This document shows positions 12,510 to 23,320 of a DNA stretch of 64,000 nucleotides, piece by piece. Position 1 is the stretch's first letter, and every line of letters starts with the position of its first letter. The notes under the pieces are model-generated. The model was not told the DNA's origin. It ran no database searches and saw nothing but the letters and a program-made list of their open reading frames with translations. Source of the stretch: Gordionus sp. m RMFG-2023 (lineage: Eukaryota > Nematomorpha > Gordioida > Chordodea > Parachordodidae); assembly GCF_954871325.1 (NCBI RefSeq), contig NC_088775.1, positions 6,053,561 through 6,117,560 on the forward strand, in the 5' to 3' direction. Position numbers and translations under genes: made by a program.

Positions 12510-12850
12510 GATTCTTGGTCATCTCAATAGCTTAGGTAGTCATCTCAATAGATTAGGCAGTCATATCAATAGATTAGGTAGTCATATCAATAGATTAGGC
12601 AGTCATATCAATAGATTAGGTAGTCATCTCAATAGGTAGTCATCTCAATAGATTAGGCATTGGTCATATCAATAGATTAGGTAGTCATCTCATTAGATTA
12701 GGCAGTCATAACAATAGATAAGATAGTCATCTCAATAGGTTAAGCAGTCATCTCAATAGATTAGGTATTGATCATGTCAATAGATTAGTTAGTCATCTCA
12801 ATAGATTAGGTAGTCATCTCAATAGATTAGGTGGTCATCTCAATAGGTAG
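12510..12850. repeat. 21-bp minisatellite
   Basis: About 15 head-to-tail copies of a unit containing AGTCATCTCAATAGATTAGG, with CTC/ATA alternation and occasional insertions. There are no spacers, so it is not a CRISPR array. Confidence 0.9.
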
Positions 12851-13014
12851 CTCACTTTTGTATATGTATATATCAGAATAATATTTGACTATATATATAT
12901 TTTTTTAAAAAAAACAAGTCATGTCCTTCGAATTTAATTTAATTTTTACTTTTTTTTTAATTTTAGGCAAATTTTATATATTTTCTTTTTTTTTTACAAA
13001 AACGTACCGGGGCG

Positions 13015-13146
13015 CCATGAAGGAAACAAGTTAAATTTGTGTTTTGAATTAATTTTATTTCTACTTTAAAAAAAATCAAATAATAATAATAATATGTATA
13101 ACAATCAACTGGCATATATAATAAAACATTTTAATAGATATTCAAT
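13015..13146. repeat. Duplicate of 10690-11180 lacking the MITE
   Basis: Sequence from GGAAACAAGTTA through AATAATAATATGTATAACAA and ACTGGCAT to AGATATTCAA matches the flanks of the MITE at 10794-11140, with an uninterrupted ACTGGCAT where the other copy has the insertion. It ends at the start of the composite element at 13147. Confidence 0.85.
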
Positions 13147-13254
13147 AGTGTTGTTAAATGGTTGGTTTTTTACGACCCACAACCCGAGCCGAAGTCGTAG
13201 AAATCTGCTCAACCCTGAGCCAGGGTTGAAAAATTGACCACGACCCAACCCGAC

Positions 13255-13775
13255 CCAATGGGCCTGTTGAGCCGACCCATTTGGTCGGCTTGCTGGGTCG
13301 GCTTGCTGGGTCGGCTTGTTGGGTCGGCTTGCTGGGTCGGCTTGTTGGGTCGGCTTGCTGGGTCGGCTTGTTGGGTCGGCTTGTTGGGTCGGCTTGTTGG
13401 GTCGGCTTGCTGGGTCGGCTTGATGGGTCGGCTTGTTGGGTCTGCTCGATGGGTCGGCTTGCTGGGTCGGCTTGTTAAGTCGGCTTGTTGGGTCGGCTTA
13501 TTGGGTCGGCTTGCTGGGTCGGCTTGTTGGGTCGGCTTGCTGGGTCGGCTTGCTGGGTCGGCTTGCTGGGTCGGCTTGTTGGGTCGGCTTGTTGGGTCGG
13601 CTTGTTGGGTCGGCTTGCTGGGTCGGCTTGTTGGGTCGGCTTGCTGGATCGGCTTGTTGGGTCGGCTTGCTGGGTCGGCTTGTTGGGTCGGCTTGTTGGG
13701 TCGGCTTGCTGGGTCGGCTTGTTGGGTCGGCTTGCTGGGTCGGCTTGATGGGTCGGCTTGCTGGGTCGGCTTGCG
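13255..13775. repeat. 13-bp satellite GGGTCGGCTTGYT, ~40 copies
   Basis: Head-to-tail copies alternating CTT GCT and CTT GTT variants. Because 13 is not a multiple of 3 and the unit has no stop in any frame, all three plus frames and one minus frame stay open and give repetitive LLGRLVGSACWVG-type translations. These are not genes. Confidence 0.95.
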
Positions 13776-14205
13776 TTAAAATTTGTCATAATCGTCATCT
13801 TTAAATTTTTTCGAATTTTTTTGAAGCAAATAGGTAAAAATAAATGTAAACATGTTAAATTAAATTTTCAGTGAATATGTACCTTAGAAAAGTGACAATT
13901 GTCATAATCGTCATCTTTAAGTATTTTCGAATTTTTTTGAAGCAAATAGGTAAAAATAAATATTGTAAACATGTTAAATTAAATTTTCAGTGAATATGTA
14001 CCTTAGAAAAGTGACAATTGTCATAATCTTCATTTTTAAGTTTTTTCGAATTTTTTTGAAGCAAATAGGTAAAATATATGTTGTGAACATGTTAAATAAA
14101 ATTTTCAGTGAATATGTACCTTAGAAAAGTGAATTGTCATAATCGTCATTTTTAAGTTTTTTCGAATTTTTTTAAATTAAATAGTTAAAAAAATATATTG
14201 TAAGG
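13776..14205. repeat. ~119-bp tandem repeat, four units
   Basis: Units begin at about 13779, 13897, 14018 and 14135 with TTGTCATAATCGTCATYTTT and carry TTCAGTGAATATGTACCTTA. Each contains the palindrome GACAATTGTC in most copies. The same unit forms 18550-19625 in reverse. Confidence 0.9.
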
Positions 14206-14491
14206 ATGTTAAAATATTTAAAATAATTTTTTATAGCCGGGCATAGGCTGGCATGAGATAACTCGCCTGTTGCTGACCTTTAATTTAAACATCTATCAGA
14301 AAAATCTAGAGGTTAAGACAATATTTTTCTTAAAATATTGGATGTGATAAAAATCGGATCATCGAGCCGTTTAACAACCCTATAGCTAATATTTTTAGAA
14401 TCTTAAACTGAAGATTACTAGAACAATAGTTATTGCTCTTTAAATATAAGTAATATGATTTGAATCCCATATTATACCAAATATATCGACT

Positions 14492-15385
14492 CAGGCGCGT
14501 ACGCGGGAATTCGGTCTGGAGGGGGGGGGATAATAAATTTTGAAGAAATATTATTGTTTTTTAAAAATATCAAGCATAAATTTATCAGGACTAATAACTA
14601 TTTCTAATACACAATTTTAAATTAATGTGAATTATAAAAAAATTATATGTAAAAAATCACTTAAATGACCCAAAATAGAAATTTGAATTTTTTGAGCCTT
14701 TACACAAAAAGTTTCTTAGGAATAATTGCATTTTGTATGTTATATATTTACAATGTAAAATCCAATCTTCGTTGTGATTGAGCTAATTTTTCAATTATCT
14801 CATTCTTGCTTGTTGTCCTATGAATATTCAAAAGATCAAACCTTTAAATCTACTTTCAGATGTTGTACTTCTTGGTATGTTTTTCGGAGACCTGATTTTT
14901 TTAAATATACCCGACCAGGGCCCGAAAATTTTTTAAAAAAAACCAAAGCCGGGCTGTATTTTTTAGAACAGCCTATATTTGAAATCGTTATTATTCGCTA
15001 TAAAAATCAAAAATAAATATAATTTATTTAAAAAAAATCTTGGCTGGGCCTGAAAATTTTATTTTAAAAAAATCCGGACCGACCTGGCCCGAATTTATTC
15101 AAATATAGAAATTAATTTTTATAATTACTTAAAATAAAAGACATATGTTATATAGCCTTTAGTTTCAATAAATTAAATCAAAAATTTTCAATATAAAATT
15201 GATAAATTTAGATATATTTAATAAAATTTGCAAGGTCCGACCCGACCTAGCCCAAATTTTTTAAAATATTAGGCTCGGCCCGAACCCGATTATTTTAAAT
15301 AGAATTAGGCCCGAGCCCGGACCGAATCCCGTTCGGGCCTGACTCGAGCCCGGTACGGGCCGGGCCTAACTTTGCAGATCTCTAA
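14492..15385 (-). mobile_element. hAT GCGTACGC family, copy 2 (truncated, fused to an RTCTGCA element)
   Basis: Starts CAGGCGCGTACGCGGGAATT plus a G-run, followed by the same subterminal sequence as copies 1 and 3 (ATCAAGCATAAATTTATCAG). At about 14889 it runs into the nested RTCTGCA element, as in the other copies, but continues to a different end, GCAGATCTCTAATA at 15375-15388. The transposase part is absent. Confidence 0.65.
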
Positions 15386-17255
15386 TAGGTATATTATACA
15401 TGGGGGGTTGTCATCAGGAAATACGTATTTTTGGCAACGATTGTTTGTTTAAAGAAATAAAACCTTAAACCTGTCTAATTTAAATATAAAAAATGAGAGT
15501 ATAAGTCATTTCTAATTTTTAGACATTATTAATACCGCTTCACACATATAAATGATAGTCTTTAGAGAATATCTTTAAGGAAGTTTAGATGTAATTATTG
15601 ATCTATAAATATAAAGATCAAGATCAACATTAATAAATAAAAATCGAAGTAAAATCTGATATTTTTTTTCACTAACAAATTAGCCATTTTTTTCTGTCTT
15701 TTTAAAAAATGTGTGGTAGTAGATTTTTAGAAATTTAAAAGAAAATATATGGTAGAAGGGGTAGTTTGGCCAATTGTAATGTGGTATTATTCTATATATA
15801 TATCTTCTTTTTTTTTGAGAAAAATGGGGGTTTCTTTTACCCTGCATTGACAGTTAATCTTTGATAAACTAAAAATAAAATCACAATAAATTATTAATTT
15901 ATTAATTTTTTTAAATTATATATTAATCATCCAGATTGATGAATTGTTTATTTTCATTATAAATTTTAATTAATACAAAGTCAAAGGATTCATTTCATAT
16001 TTTTTAAAAAAAATAAAAAAAAGACAATCAAATTTATATGTATACTCACAACAAAACAAACACATGTACGGCTCGAATTAAATTTAAAAAAATATGTTTA
16101 AAAAAAAGCAAGTAACTAATAATCAAAGGAGTATAAAAATTGTAAAAAGGCATTATTTGAAAAAAATTAACAATTAATATTATTGTAACACTACTATGAT
16201 AATATATTAAATATATATGAAAAAAAATAAATAAATGTCACTAAAATCGATATTGAAATAAATTAAATTTCGGAGGACGAAAATGCCAATTGCAGAAAAA
16301 TTGAAATTGACAGATAAATATTTTCGTAAAAATTAGAGTATTACTGTCCGGCGTTTTGTTCAATATGTCTTTTATTTTATCATTATACATTAATATTTAG
16401 AATATTCAATTATTTCTTAAAAAATACTTTTCTGAAATATGACTAACTAATCACTTTATAATAAAATCTTAGACATTACAGTATGTTACTTTAAAAAAAA
16501 AATGCATCATTGTATATATTTTTTTATTTACTATTATAATTACTATATATAGAGAAGACAGGCGTCAAGAGACCTATGAAACCAATTCCATTAATTTTGA
16601 AATTGATTGAAGAGGAGGTTTTAAATTTAATACTTCTTTAGATAATTATGATATACACCCCTCGGCAAAAATAATAGTTTGAATCCCCTGTTCTAAAATT
16701 TGTTGCTTTATCTTGGGATTTTTTTATATTTAACCCATAATTCATAGGAAATTATATATGTCGTATTTGGATAAGGAATTCATAAGGTCCCCTTTTAAAT
16801 CATTTACTAGAGATGATTTCTAATTTATGTGTGTGATGTATTTCAGTGTATGTCTAAAATTTACAGAGCGTGTTGGGGAGACCGGGGTTAGACAAATCAA
16901 TTTTTAATTAAAAAAAATCATCTATAATTTCGGTCTTTTTATATCTTGGGAACTGCTATATATTTATAAATATTAAATATTTACAAATATATTTTATTAA
17001 ATTTGTGAGCATTGTCACATTTATTTATTTTTTTGTCAATTTTAATTTTCTCCAAGAATTTTGACACCCATTCCCCCTCACCTTGGATATGGTGCTTCCA
17101 AAACCATTACATTTTCTGCCATATAACGGAAAAAAATGTCATTTTTATTTCTTAAGATTGATATATTTACAGAATAATTTTAATATCTTAGCAGTTAAAT
17201 GATAATTCTATATCCAAATAATAAAAATTCGTATAATTTTGATAATTTTAGATAC
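15386..17255. other. A+T-rich region without recognised gene
   Basis: No open frames with recognisable domains and no repeat boundaries identified by eye. Confidence 0.4.
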
Positions 17256-18398
17256 ATACTTTAAAAGTAGCGCGCTATCGCTACCGCTAACATTTTCAAA
17301 AAAGTAGCGTGCTATTATCTACTTTTTACGTTATTTTATAATTTTTTACAAAATATTTTCTAAGCATCTCTATTTCCACAAATTAAAAATATTAAAATTT
17401 CAAATATATATAGAATTTATTTATTTTTTTATTGCATCTCAATAATAATAACATTTCCATACTGTCTTCCTCAAGTCTAGTCAGACAATTAGAAAGTATA
17501 AGCTATGATTAAATAATCGTTCAATTCTAGCGCGCAATGTAGTATTTCTAATATACATATTTTTTATATAAGAAAAATCGTCAAAAAATTTATTTGAGTA
17601 TTTTTAGATTTAAAAAAATGTATCTAGAGGAGTTTCAATAGTAGTGTAATTTATGTTAGGTGGCGTTTTTGATCTGGCTGATGTCAATCTAAATTATAAT
17701 AGTAATAGTTAGAATAAAAATTATGTAGGCGATAAGTGGATGGCCATGTTTGCCAACAAGCCAGGTCACCACACTTTTGGCTAAAATGTGAAAGGATTGA
17801 AATATGTATATTTTAGCATGTTTTGATAAAATTTGAGTGGTTAATTAAGCATGCTTAACATTAAAATAATTTATAAAATATTATCAAAAATTTATTACAG
17901 ATACAGCTTTGATTCAAATTTTATTTTAAAGATTTAGGATTGGGCTACACATTGATATTAAATTTGTTTGATTTATTACTTTTAAATGTTTCCTCGTTGA
18001 AGCTACTAGTCTTGCTTGATAATAAAACCTCAATTAAATTTTACTCTGTGTTAATTATTTTTATCGAGATTAAAGTATTTGCAAATTCAAGAAAAAGAAA
18101 TTCAATATTCTCAACATTTTATAGGAAAATTACTGTCGATATGATCTGTACTAAAATTATCTATAATATTAGTCTCGTCATTTTAAATTATTTTGAAAAC
18201 TTTAACGCAGATTTTTAAATATAAATTTCAAAATTAAATAAAATATAAGAAGATTGATTTTAGAATTATAAATGCTAATTCGCTTTCTAAATTAGTGGCG
18301 ATCTACCGCTATCGCTATCGCTAATTTTTTTTCAGTAGCGGTAGCTCACTAAAGCTACCGCTACTGAAAAAAAAACAGCGTGCTACTTTAAAAACACT
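17256..18398. mobile_element. Probable hAT-like element, TIR CTTTAAAAGTAGCGCGCTA
   Basis: The left end reads CATACTTTAAAAGTAGCGCG and the right end, reverse complemented, CAGTGTTTTTAAAGTAGCACG. Both subterminal regions hold repeated GCTATCGCTACCGCTA words; at 18290-18380 these form a large imperfect hairpin. No convincing target duplication (TTTAGATA versus GTGTCAGG), and no recognisable transposase remains. Confidence 0.55.
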
Positions 18399-18549
18399 GG
18401 TGTCAGGCTTTAAACATAAATAAAATGTTTTTTTAATTTTTACATTTCAAGCGTGGTGTTAAAAAAAATGGCAATAGAAATATCTTTATAAAAATAAAAT
18501 TTTTGAACTTTATAATATTAAAAACCACTAAGATTAAAAGAAAGCTTAA

Positions 18550-19625
18550 AAAAACTTAAAGATGACGATTATGACAAGTGTCACTTTTCTAAGGTACATA
18601 TTCACTGAAAATTTAATTTAATCATGTTTACAATATATATTTTTACCTATTTGCTTTCAAAAAAATTCGACAAAATTTAAAAATGACGATTATGACAATT
18701 GTCACTTTTCTAAGGTACATATTCACTGAAAATTTAATTTAACATGTTCACAACATATATTTTACCTATTTGCTTCAAAAAAATTCGAAAAACTTAAAAA
18801 TGAAGATTATGACAATTGTCACTTTTCTAAGATACACATTCACTGAAAATTTAATATAACATGTTAATATATATATTTTTACCTATTTGCTTCAAAGAAA
18901 TTCGAAAAAACAAAATGACGATTATGACAATTGTCACTTTTCTAAGGTACATATTCACTGAAAATTTAATTTAACATGTTCAAAACATATTATTTGCGTC
19001 AAAAAAATTCGAAAAAACTTAAAAATGACGATTATGACAATTGTCACTTTTCTAAGGTACATATTCATTGAAAATTTAATATAACATGTTAATATATATA
19101 TTTTTACCTATTTGCTTCAAAGAAATTCGAAAAAACTTAAAAATGACGATTATGACAATTGTCACTTTTCTAAGGTACATATTCACTGAAAATTAAATTT
19201 AACATGTTAATATATATATTTTTACCTATTTGCTTCAAAGAAATTCGAAAAAACTTAAAAATGACGATTATGACAATTGTCACTTTTCTAAGGTACATAT
19301 TCACTGAAAATTTAATTTAACATGTTTACAATATATATTTTTACCTATTTGCTTCAAAAAAATTCGACAAAACTTAAAAATGACGATTATGACAATTGTC
19401 ACTTTTCTAAGGTACATATTCACTGAAAATTTAATATAACATGTTAATATATATATTTTTACCTATTTGCTTCAAGGAAATTCGAAAAAACTTAATGAAG
19501 ATTATGACAATTGTCACTTTTCTAAGGTACATATTCACTAAAAATTTAATTTAACATGTTCACAAAATATATTTTTACCTATTTGCTTCAAAAAAATTCG
19601 AAAAAACCTAAAGATGACGATTATG
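18550..19625. repeat. ~117-bp tandem array, nine to ten units
   Basis: Units start at about 18561, 18681, 18797, 18912, 19023, 19141, 19259, 19378, 19495 and 19612 with ATGACGATTATGACAATTGT. Length varies around 110-123 bp because of small deletions. It is the reverse complement of the array at 13776-14205. Confidence 0.92.
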
Positions 19626-19629
19626 ACAA

Positions 19630-20095
19630 ATTTTAACGCAAGCCCACCCAGCAAGCTGACCCAGCAAGCTTACCCAGCAAGCCGACCCTGCAAGCCGACG
19701 AAACAAGCCGACCCAGCAAGCCGACCCAGCAAGCCGACCCAGCAAGCCGACCCAGCAAGCCGACCCATCAAGCCGACCCATCAAGCCGACCCAGCAAGCC
19801 AACCCATCAAGCCGACCCAACAAGCCGACCCAACAAGCCGACCCAGCAAGCCGACCCATCAAGCCGACCCAGCAAGCCGACCCACCAAGTTGACCCAACA
19901 AGCTGACCCATCAAGCCGACCCAGCAAGCCGACCCAGCAAGCCGACCCACCAAGCCGACCCAACAAGCCGACCCATCAAGCCGACCCATCAAGCCGACCC
20001 AGCAAGCCGACCCACCAAGCCGACCCAACAAGCCGACCCATCAAGCCGACCCAACAATCCGACCCAGCAAGCCGACCCAGCAAGCCGACTCATCG
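19630..20095. repeat. 13-bp satellite, inverted copy (ACCCAGCAAGCCG)
   Basis: About 35 copies with GCA, TCA, ACA and CCA variants at one position. Open frames on both strands through the array are repeat artefacts. Confidence 0.95.
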
Positions 20096-20279
20096 GGTCG
20101 GCCCAATGGGTCAGCTCATGTGGCCCATTGGGTCGGGTCGGGTCTGATCTATGGCTAAATGGGTTGGCTCGGGTTTAAGGTCGTTTTTTTCGGCTCAAAC
20201 CTTTCTGGGTTTTCGGCCAAGCCGACCCGACCCAGCAATTTAACAACACTAATTCCGGCTAAATCGCGATCACAATCGC

Positions 20280-21300
20280 GCCTCTATTAATTCAAAAAAA
20301 CCGTAAATATTGGTTTGACCCATTCCATTAGATTTGAAAATTTTATAAATAATGATATCTTTTTTATGGTCCAGCAAAATAAAATTATTTTAATTACATG
20401 ACCTGTCAGATAAAAGTTGTTAAAAAATGAATTAAATTTATTAAAACCCTCTAAAATATATCTTATCCATAACCCATATCTTTCTAACCTTTAATTCTAC
20501 TTACTTGCTAAGCTTTATATATATCATCCAATTAAAAACATTTTTTTTTGAGTTACTGATTCCATGAGCTGGGTTATAATAATTTTTCTTATCATTTATT
20601 AGCATATTTATATAATATAATACATTTTAAAATAATATATTCGAAAACCGTTTATAAAAAGAACCAATAATACCATATATAGTTTATAATTACATAAAGC
20701 AATTACTCAAAATAAATATTATCTATAAAAAATTTAAATACAATTAATTTATTGAAAATGCTTCATTATCATTGTTATATTTTTACAAATGTTCCTAGTT
20801 AATATATAATATTTATCGATAAATAAATGAAAAGTAGATGGTATTTGATTTAAAAAAATGTTATATTAGGTTATAAAAGATAATTGTTAGCACATCTTAA
20901 GCAAATCAGGTGATATATAAAATTATAAAATATTTCTATTTAGGATAAAATTTAACTTATAAGTTAGAATATCAATTAAAGGATTAGTCTCTTTGTAAAA
21001 TAATCAATGCAACTAGATATAAAAATAATAACAATGTTACTAGATAAAGGGAAGAATAAAAACAGTATACATTCTCCATTTTGGATTCCATTTTAAATTA
21101 TTGTAATTCAGGACTCCATCTTATTTTTCTATAATTTCGTCGAGTCCCTTTTATTATTATTTATTTTTATTTTTGTTTGTTTTCTTTTCCTTATATTTCC
21201 AAAATGACCATAACTTTACTTTAATTTAATTTATAAATTCTAGAAATTTGAATATTATAAATAAAACAACATGCAATATTAAATAAACAAATTCAATATA
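20280..21300. other. A+T-rich region
   Basis: No gene or repeat boundary recognised. Confidence 0.4.
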
Positions 21301-21310
21301 GACCATAAAC

Positions 21311-21590
21311 TTAAAATTTACCAATACCCCTCCCTATAATATACATTTTACTTAATCGGGTACGGGCTTTTCTCTCTCTTCTTATCTCCCGTAGGCGTTT
21401 AAGCAAGTGGTTTCGCCTCTTGCGCGCACAGGTAACTGCAGCCTGCCCAAAAATTGTGGATGGGCTCATCTCATAGGCTACCCCCAAATTTCTTAACCCA
21501 ATTAGATGGGATGAGATAGTCCAAGCGTAGCTCTGCTGTTTCATATAGCGATAAAGGGTAATTGCGCTTATTATGACGTATGACATACTT
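21311..21590 (-). repeat. Dispersed repeat, copy A (possible transposase relic)
   Basis: Shares AATTAGATGG, AAGCGTAGCTCTGCTGTT and GGTAATTGCGCT-like blocks with 39700-39910 in the same orientation. On the minus strand a 91-codon frame is open (MSYVIISAITLYRYMKQQSY, later basic RKRRNHLLKRLREIRRERKA). The basic helix might be a DNA-binding part of a transposase, but I cannot assign a family. Confidence 0.5.
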
Positions 21591-21897
21591 TCTCTCTTAT
21601 GCTTTTTTTGTTAAGTATTTAAGATAAATTCTAAAAACTCAAATTTTTTTATTATATAAAATATATAACTATATAAATTGTATAAAATATTGCCATATAT
21701 GCCATTTTCCGACCATCATCTTTTTTCAAAAACAACAAATTCACATCTATAATTCAGGATAAATGTAAAATATTTCTAGAAAAAATAAACATAAATTTAA
21801 ACTCATTCAATTGGTCACTTGCTCAGCTACCTTCTAAACTAGGCGGTTTAGATTTTTTTCCACTCAATCTTTTATCCTTATCATCATTCGTATCTAG

Positions 21898-23272
21898 AAG
21901 GTCTGCTTTGGGCGGGTTTTTAGACCAAAAACCGGCCCATCCAATGTTTTAAAAAAAATTTTACCCGCCCGCCCAGTCCGCTGCTCATAGTTTTCAAAAA
22001 AATATATACCCGCCCGCCCCGCCCATTTGTCTAAAATTCCTTGCCCGCCAGCCCATTAGTCTAAAATTTTTTACCTGCCCTCCCATTATTTATAAAAAAA
22101 TTTTAACCCAAACCCGCTTATAAAATTTAATTATGGTCATTCTTTCATTTTTTTAAGCATCTAATAAAAATATTTCAATACTCCTCTACAAAAAGTTTAT
22201 AAAATTATGGACAATTTATTTGATCAAATTGAATATTTATGGAAAAATATAAATGTAAAATTAATACTATATGTATTTATAATGCAAAAATAATAATGAT
22301 TCGACATTTTCTGGATTCAAACACCTTCTTCTTTGTTCTAAAAATCTTCCAGCAGTGCTAAATCCGCGTTCGTCAGAAGTTCTAGTTGCAGGAATTGCCA
22401 ATATTTTTCTTGCTAATCTTGATAGCTTTGGCAAATCTCTTTCTTGTCGTTTCCACCAAAGTAGGATATCCGTTTTAAGTATATCCTCTTCCTCAATTGA
22501 GATCTTTAAATAAAAGTGAAACCAATAATAATAAATTTAATAAAGTAATTTAAAATTTAAATTAATTGTAATAAGCAACTTAAAATTTTGCTAAATTATA
22601 CATATCAAAACTGGTTACTTTAAGATTTAAATATTTTGTTATGTCATTAGGTAAAATACTCTCCTCTGTAACAACCTCATCCTCCCATATGTTGGGGTTT
22701 AATTTTGAAGCGGATGCTATTTATTTTAAACATTGCATTTAATAAGAGCTAAGCAATTTTTAATTTATTATTACCCTTTAATTTGATTCTCTTTGCATTT
22801 GGGGAAAGGGGTAAAATCATATTTTCATCCACGTCGATGTTATATTCTTCGATGCAAATCAAATCCAACATGTTTTCAATATGTTTTTTTACTTCATTAA
22901 TTTCTTCCGACGTCCACATCCTCATTTGTTGGAACTTTGGTATTAAAAATGTTGAAATTTTATAAAGCATATGGATTTCAAATTTTTCAAATTTAATATT
23001 ATTAGCTCTTTTCTTTATTAAATCTATTTCTTTTTGACAATTTGTTTTTCCAATTATATCCATCATTTAAACAATTATTTTTTAGTTTGTTTTTGAACAA
23101 AAATTTTAAATTTCCTTAACCCGCTCGCCTATTGTTCAACTACTTTAACCAATCCCGCCCAGCCCGCCCAGAGTTTGAATTTTTTTTTAACCAACTCGCC
23201 TGCCCATTTTCGAACCCACTTAGATGGGCGGGCGTGGGCGGGCGGGACGAAACCCCGCCCAATGCAGACCTC
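21898..23272 (-). mobile_element. hAT element with RGTCTGC termini
   Basis: The left end AAGGTCTGCTTTGGGCGGG and the right end, reverse complemented, AGAGGTCTGCATTGGGCGGG, are inverted repeats followed by CCGCCCGCCC-rich subterminal blocks. Minus-strand coding relics of a hAT transposase lie inside. Eight-bp flanking duplications could not be confirmed. Confidence 0.8.
22268..22496 (-). pseudogene. hAT transposase C-terminal domain
   Basis: The minus frame reads EEEDILKTDILLWWKRQERD, then LARKILAIPATRTSDERGFS, then an NPENVESLLFLHYK end before a stop. This is a textbook hAT dimerisation domain (LA..ILAIPA..., ERxFS, NPENVE). A further minus-strand frame at 22749-23066 belongs to the same element. 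Confidence 0.85.
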
Positions 23273-23320
23273 TAATCTAAATTATCTAACAATTCTATGA
23301 TTTCTGGCATGCCCTACCGA

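Larger units (their letters stand above)
13147..14381. mobile_element. Composite element with 13-bp and ~118-bp arrays, copy 1
   Basis: Starts AGTGTTGTTAAATGG and ends GAGCCGTTTAACAACCCT, imperfect inverted termini shared with the small MITE at 48716-48850. Inside are a unique ~105-bp leader rich in CCCGACCCAA words, the 13-bp array, and the longer-unit array. A second copy in opposite orientation ends at 20250. No transposase is encoded. Confidence 0.75.
18540..20250. mobile_element. Composite 13-bp/118-bp element, copy 2, inverted
   Basis: Same organisation as 13147-14381 in reverse: longer-unit array, then 13-bp array with the same junction (TTTTAACGCAAGC), then a CCCGACCC-rich leader and the terminus TTAACAACACT at 20240-20250. 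The inner end near 18540 lacks the other TIR, so this copy is incomplete or its boundary differs. Confidence 0.7.

Noticed and set aside
12510-12850. CRISPR array
   Set aside because: Units are contiguous, degenerate and lack unique spacers, and the DNA is eukaryotic.
13234-13804. Long open frames (up to 181 codons) through the 13-bp repeat
   Set aside because: The 13-bp unit has no stop in three plus frames, so open frames are automatic. Products are pure LLGRLVGSACWVG-type repeats.
17940-18218. A 92-codon hydrophobic plus-strand frame
   Set aside because: It sits inside a decayed TIR element, has no recognisable domain, and its amino-acid make-up follows AT-rich base composition.
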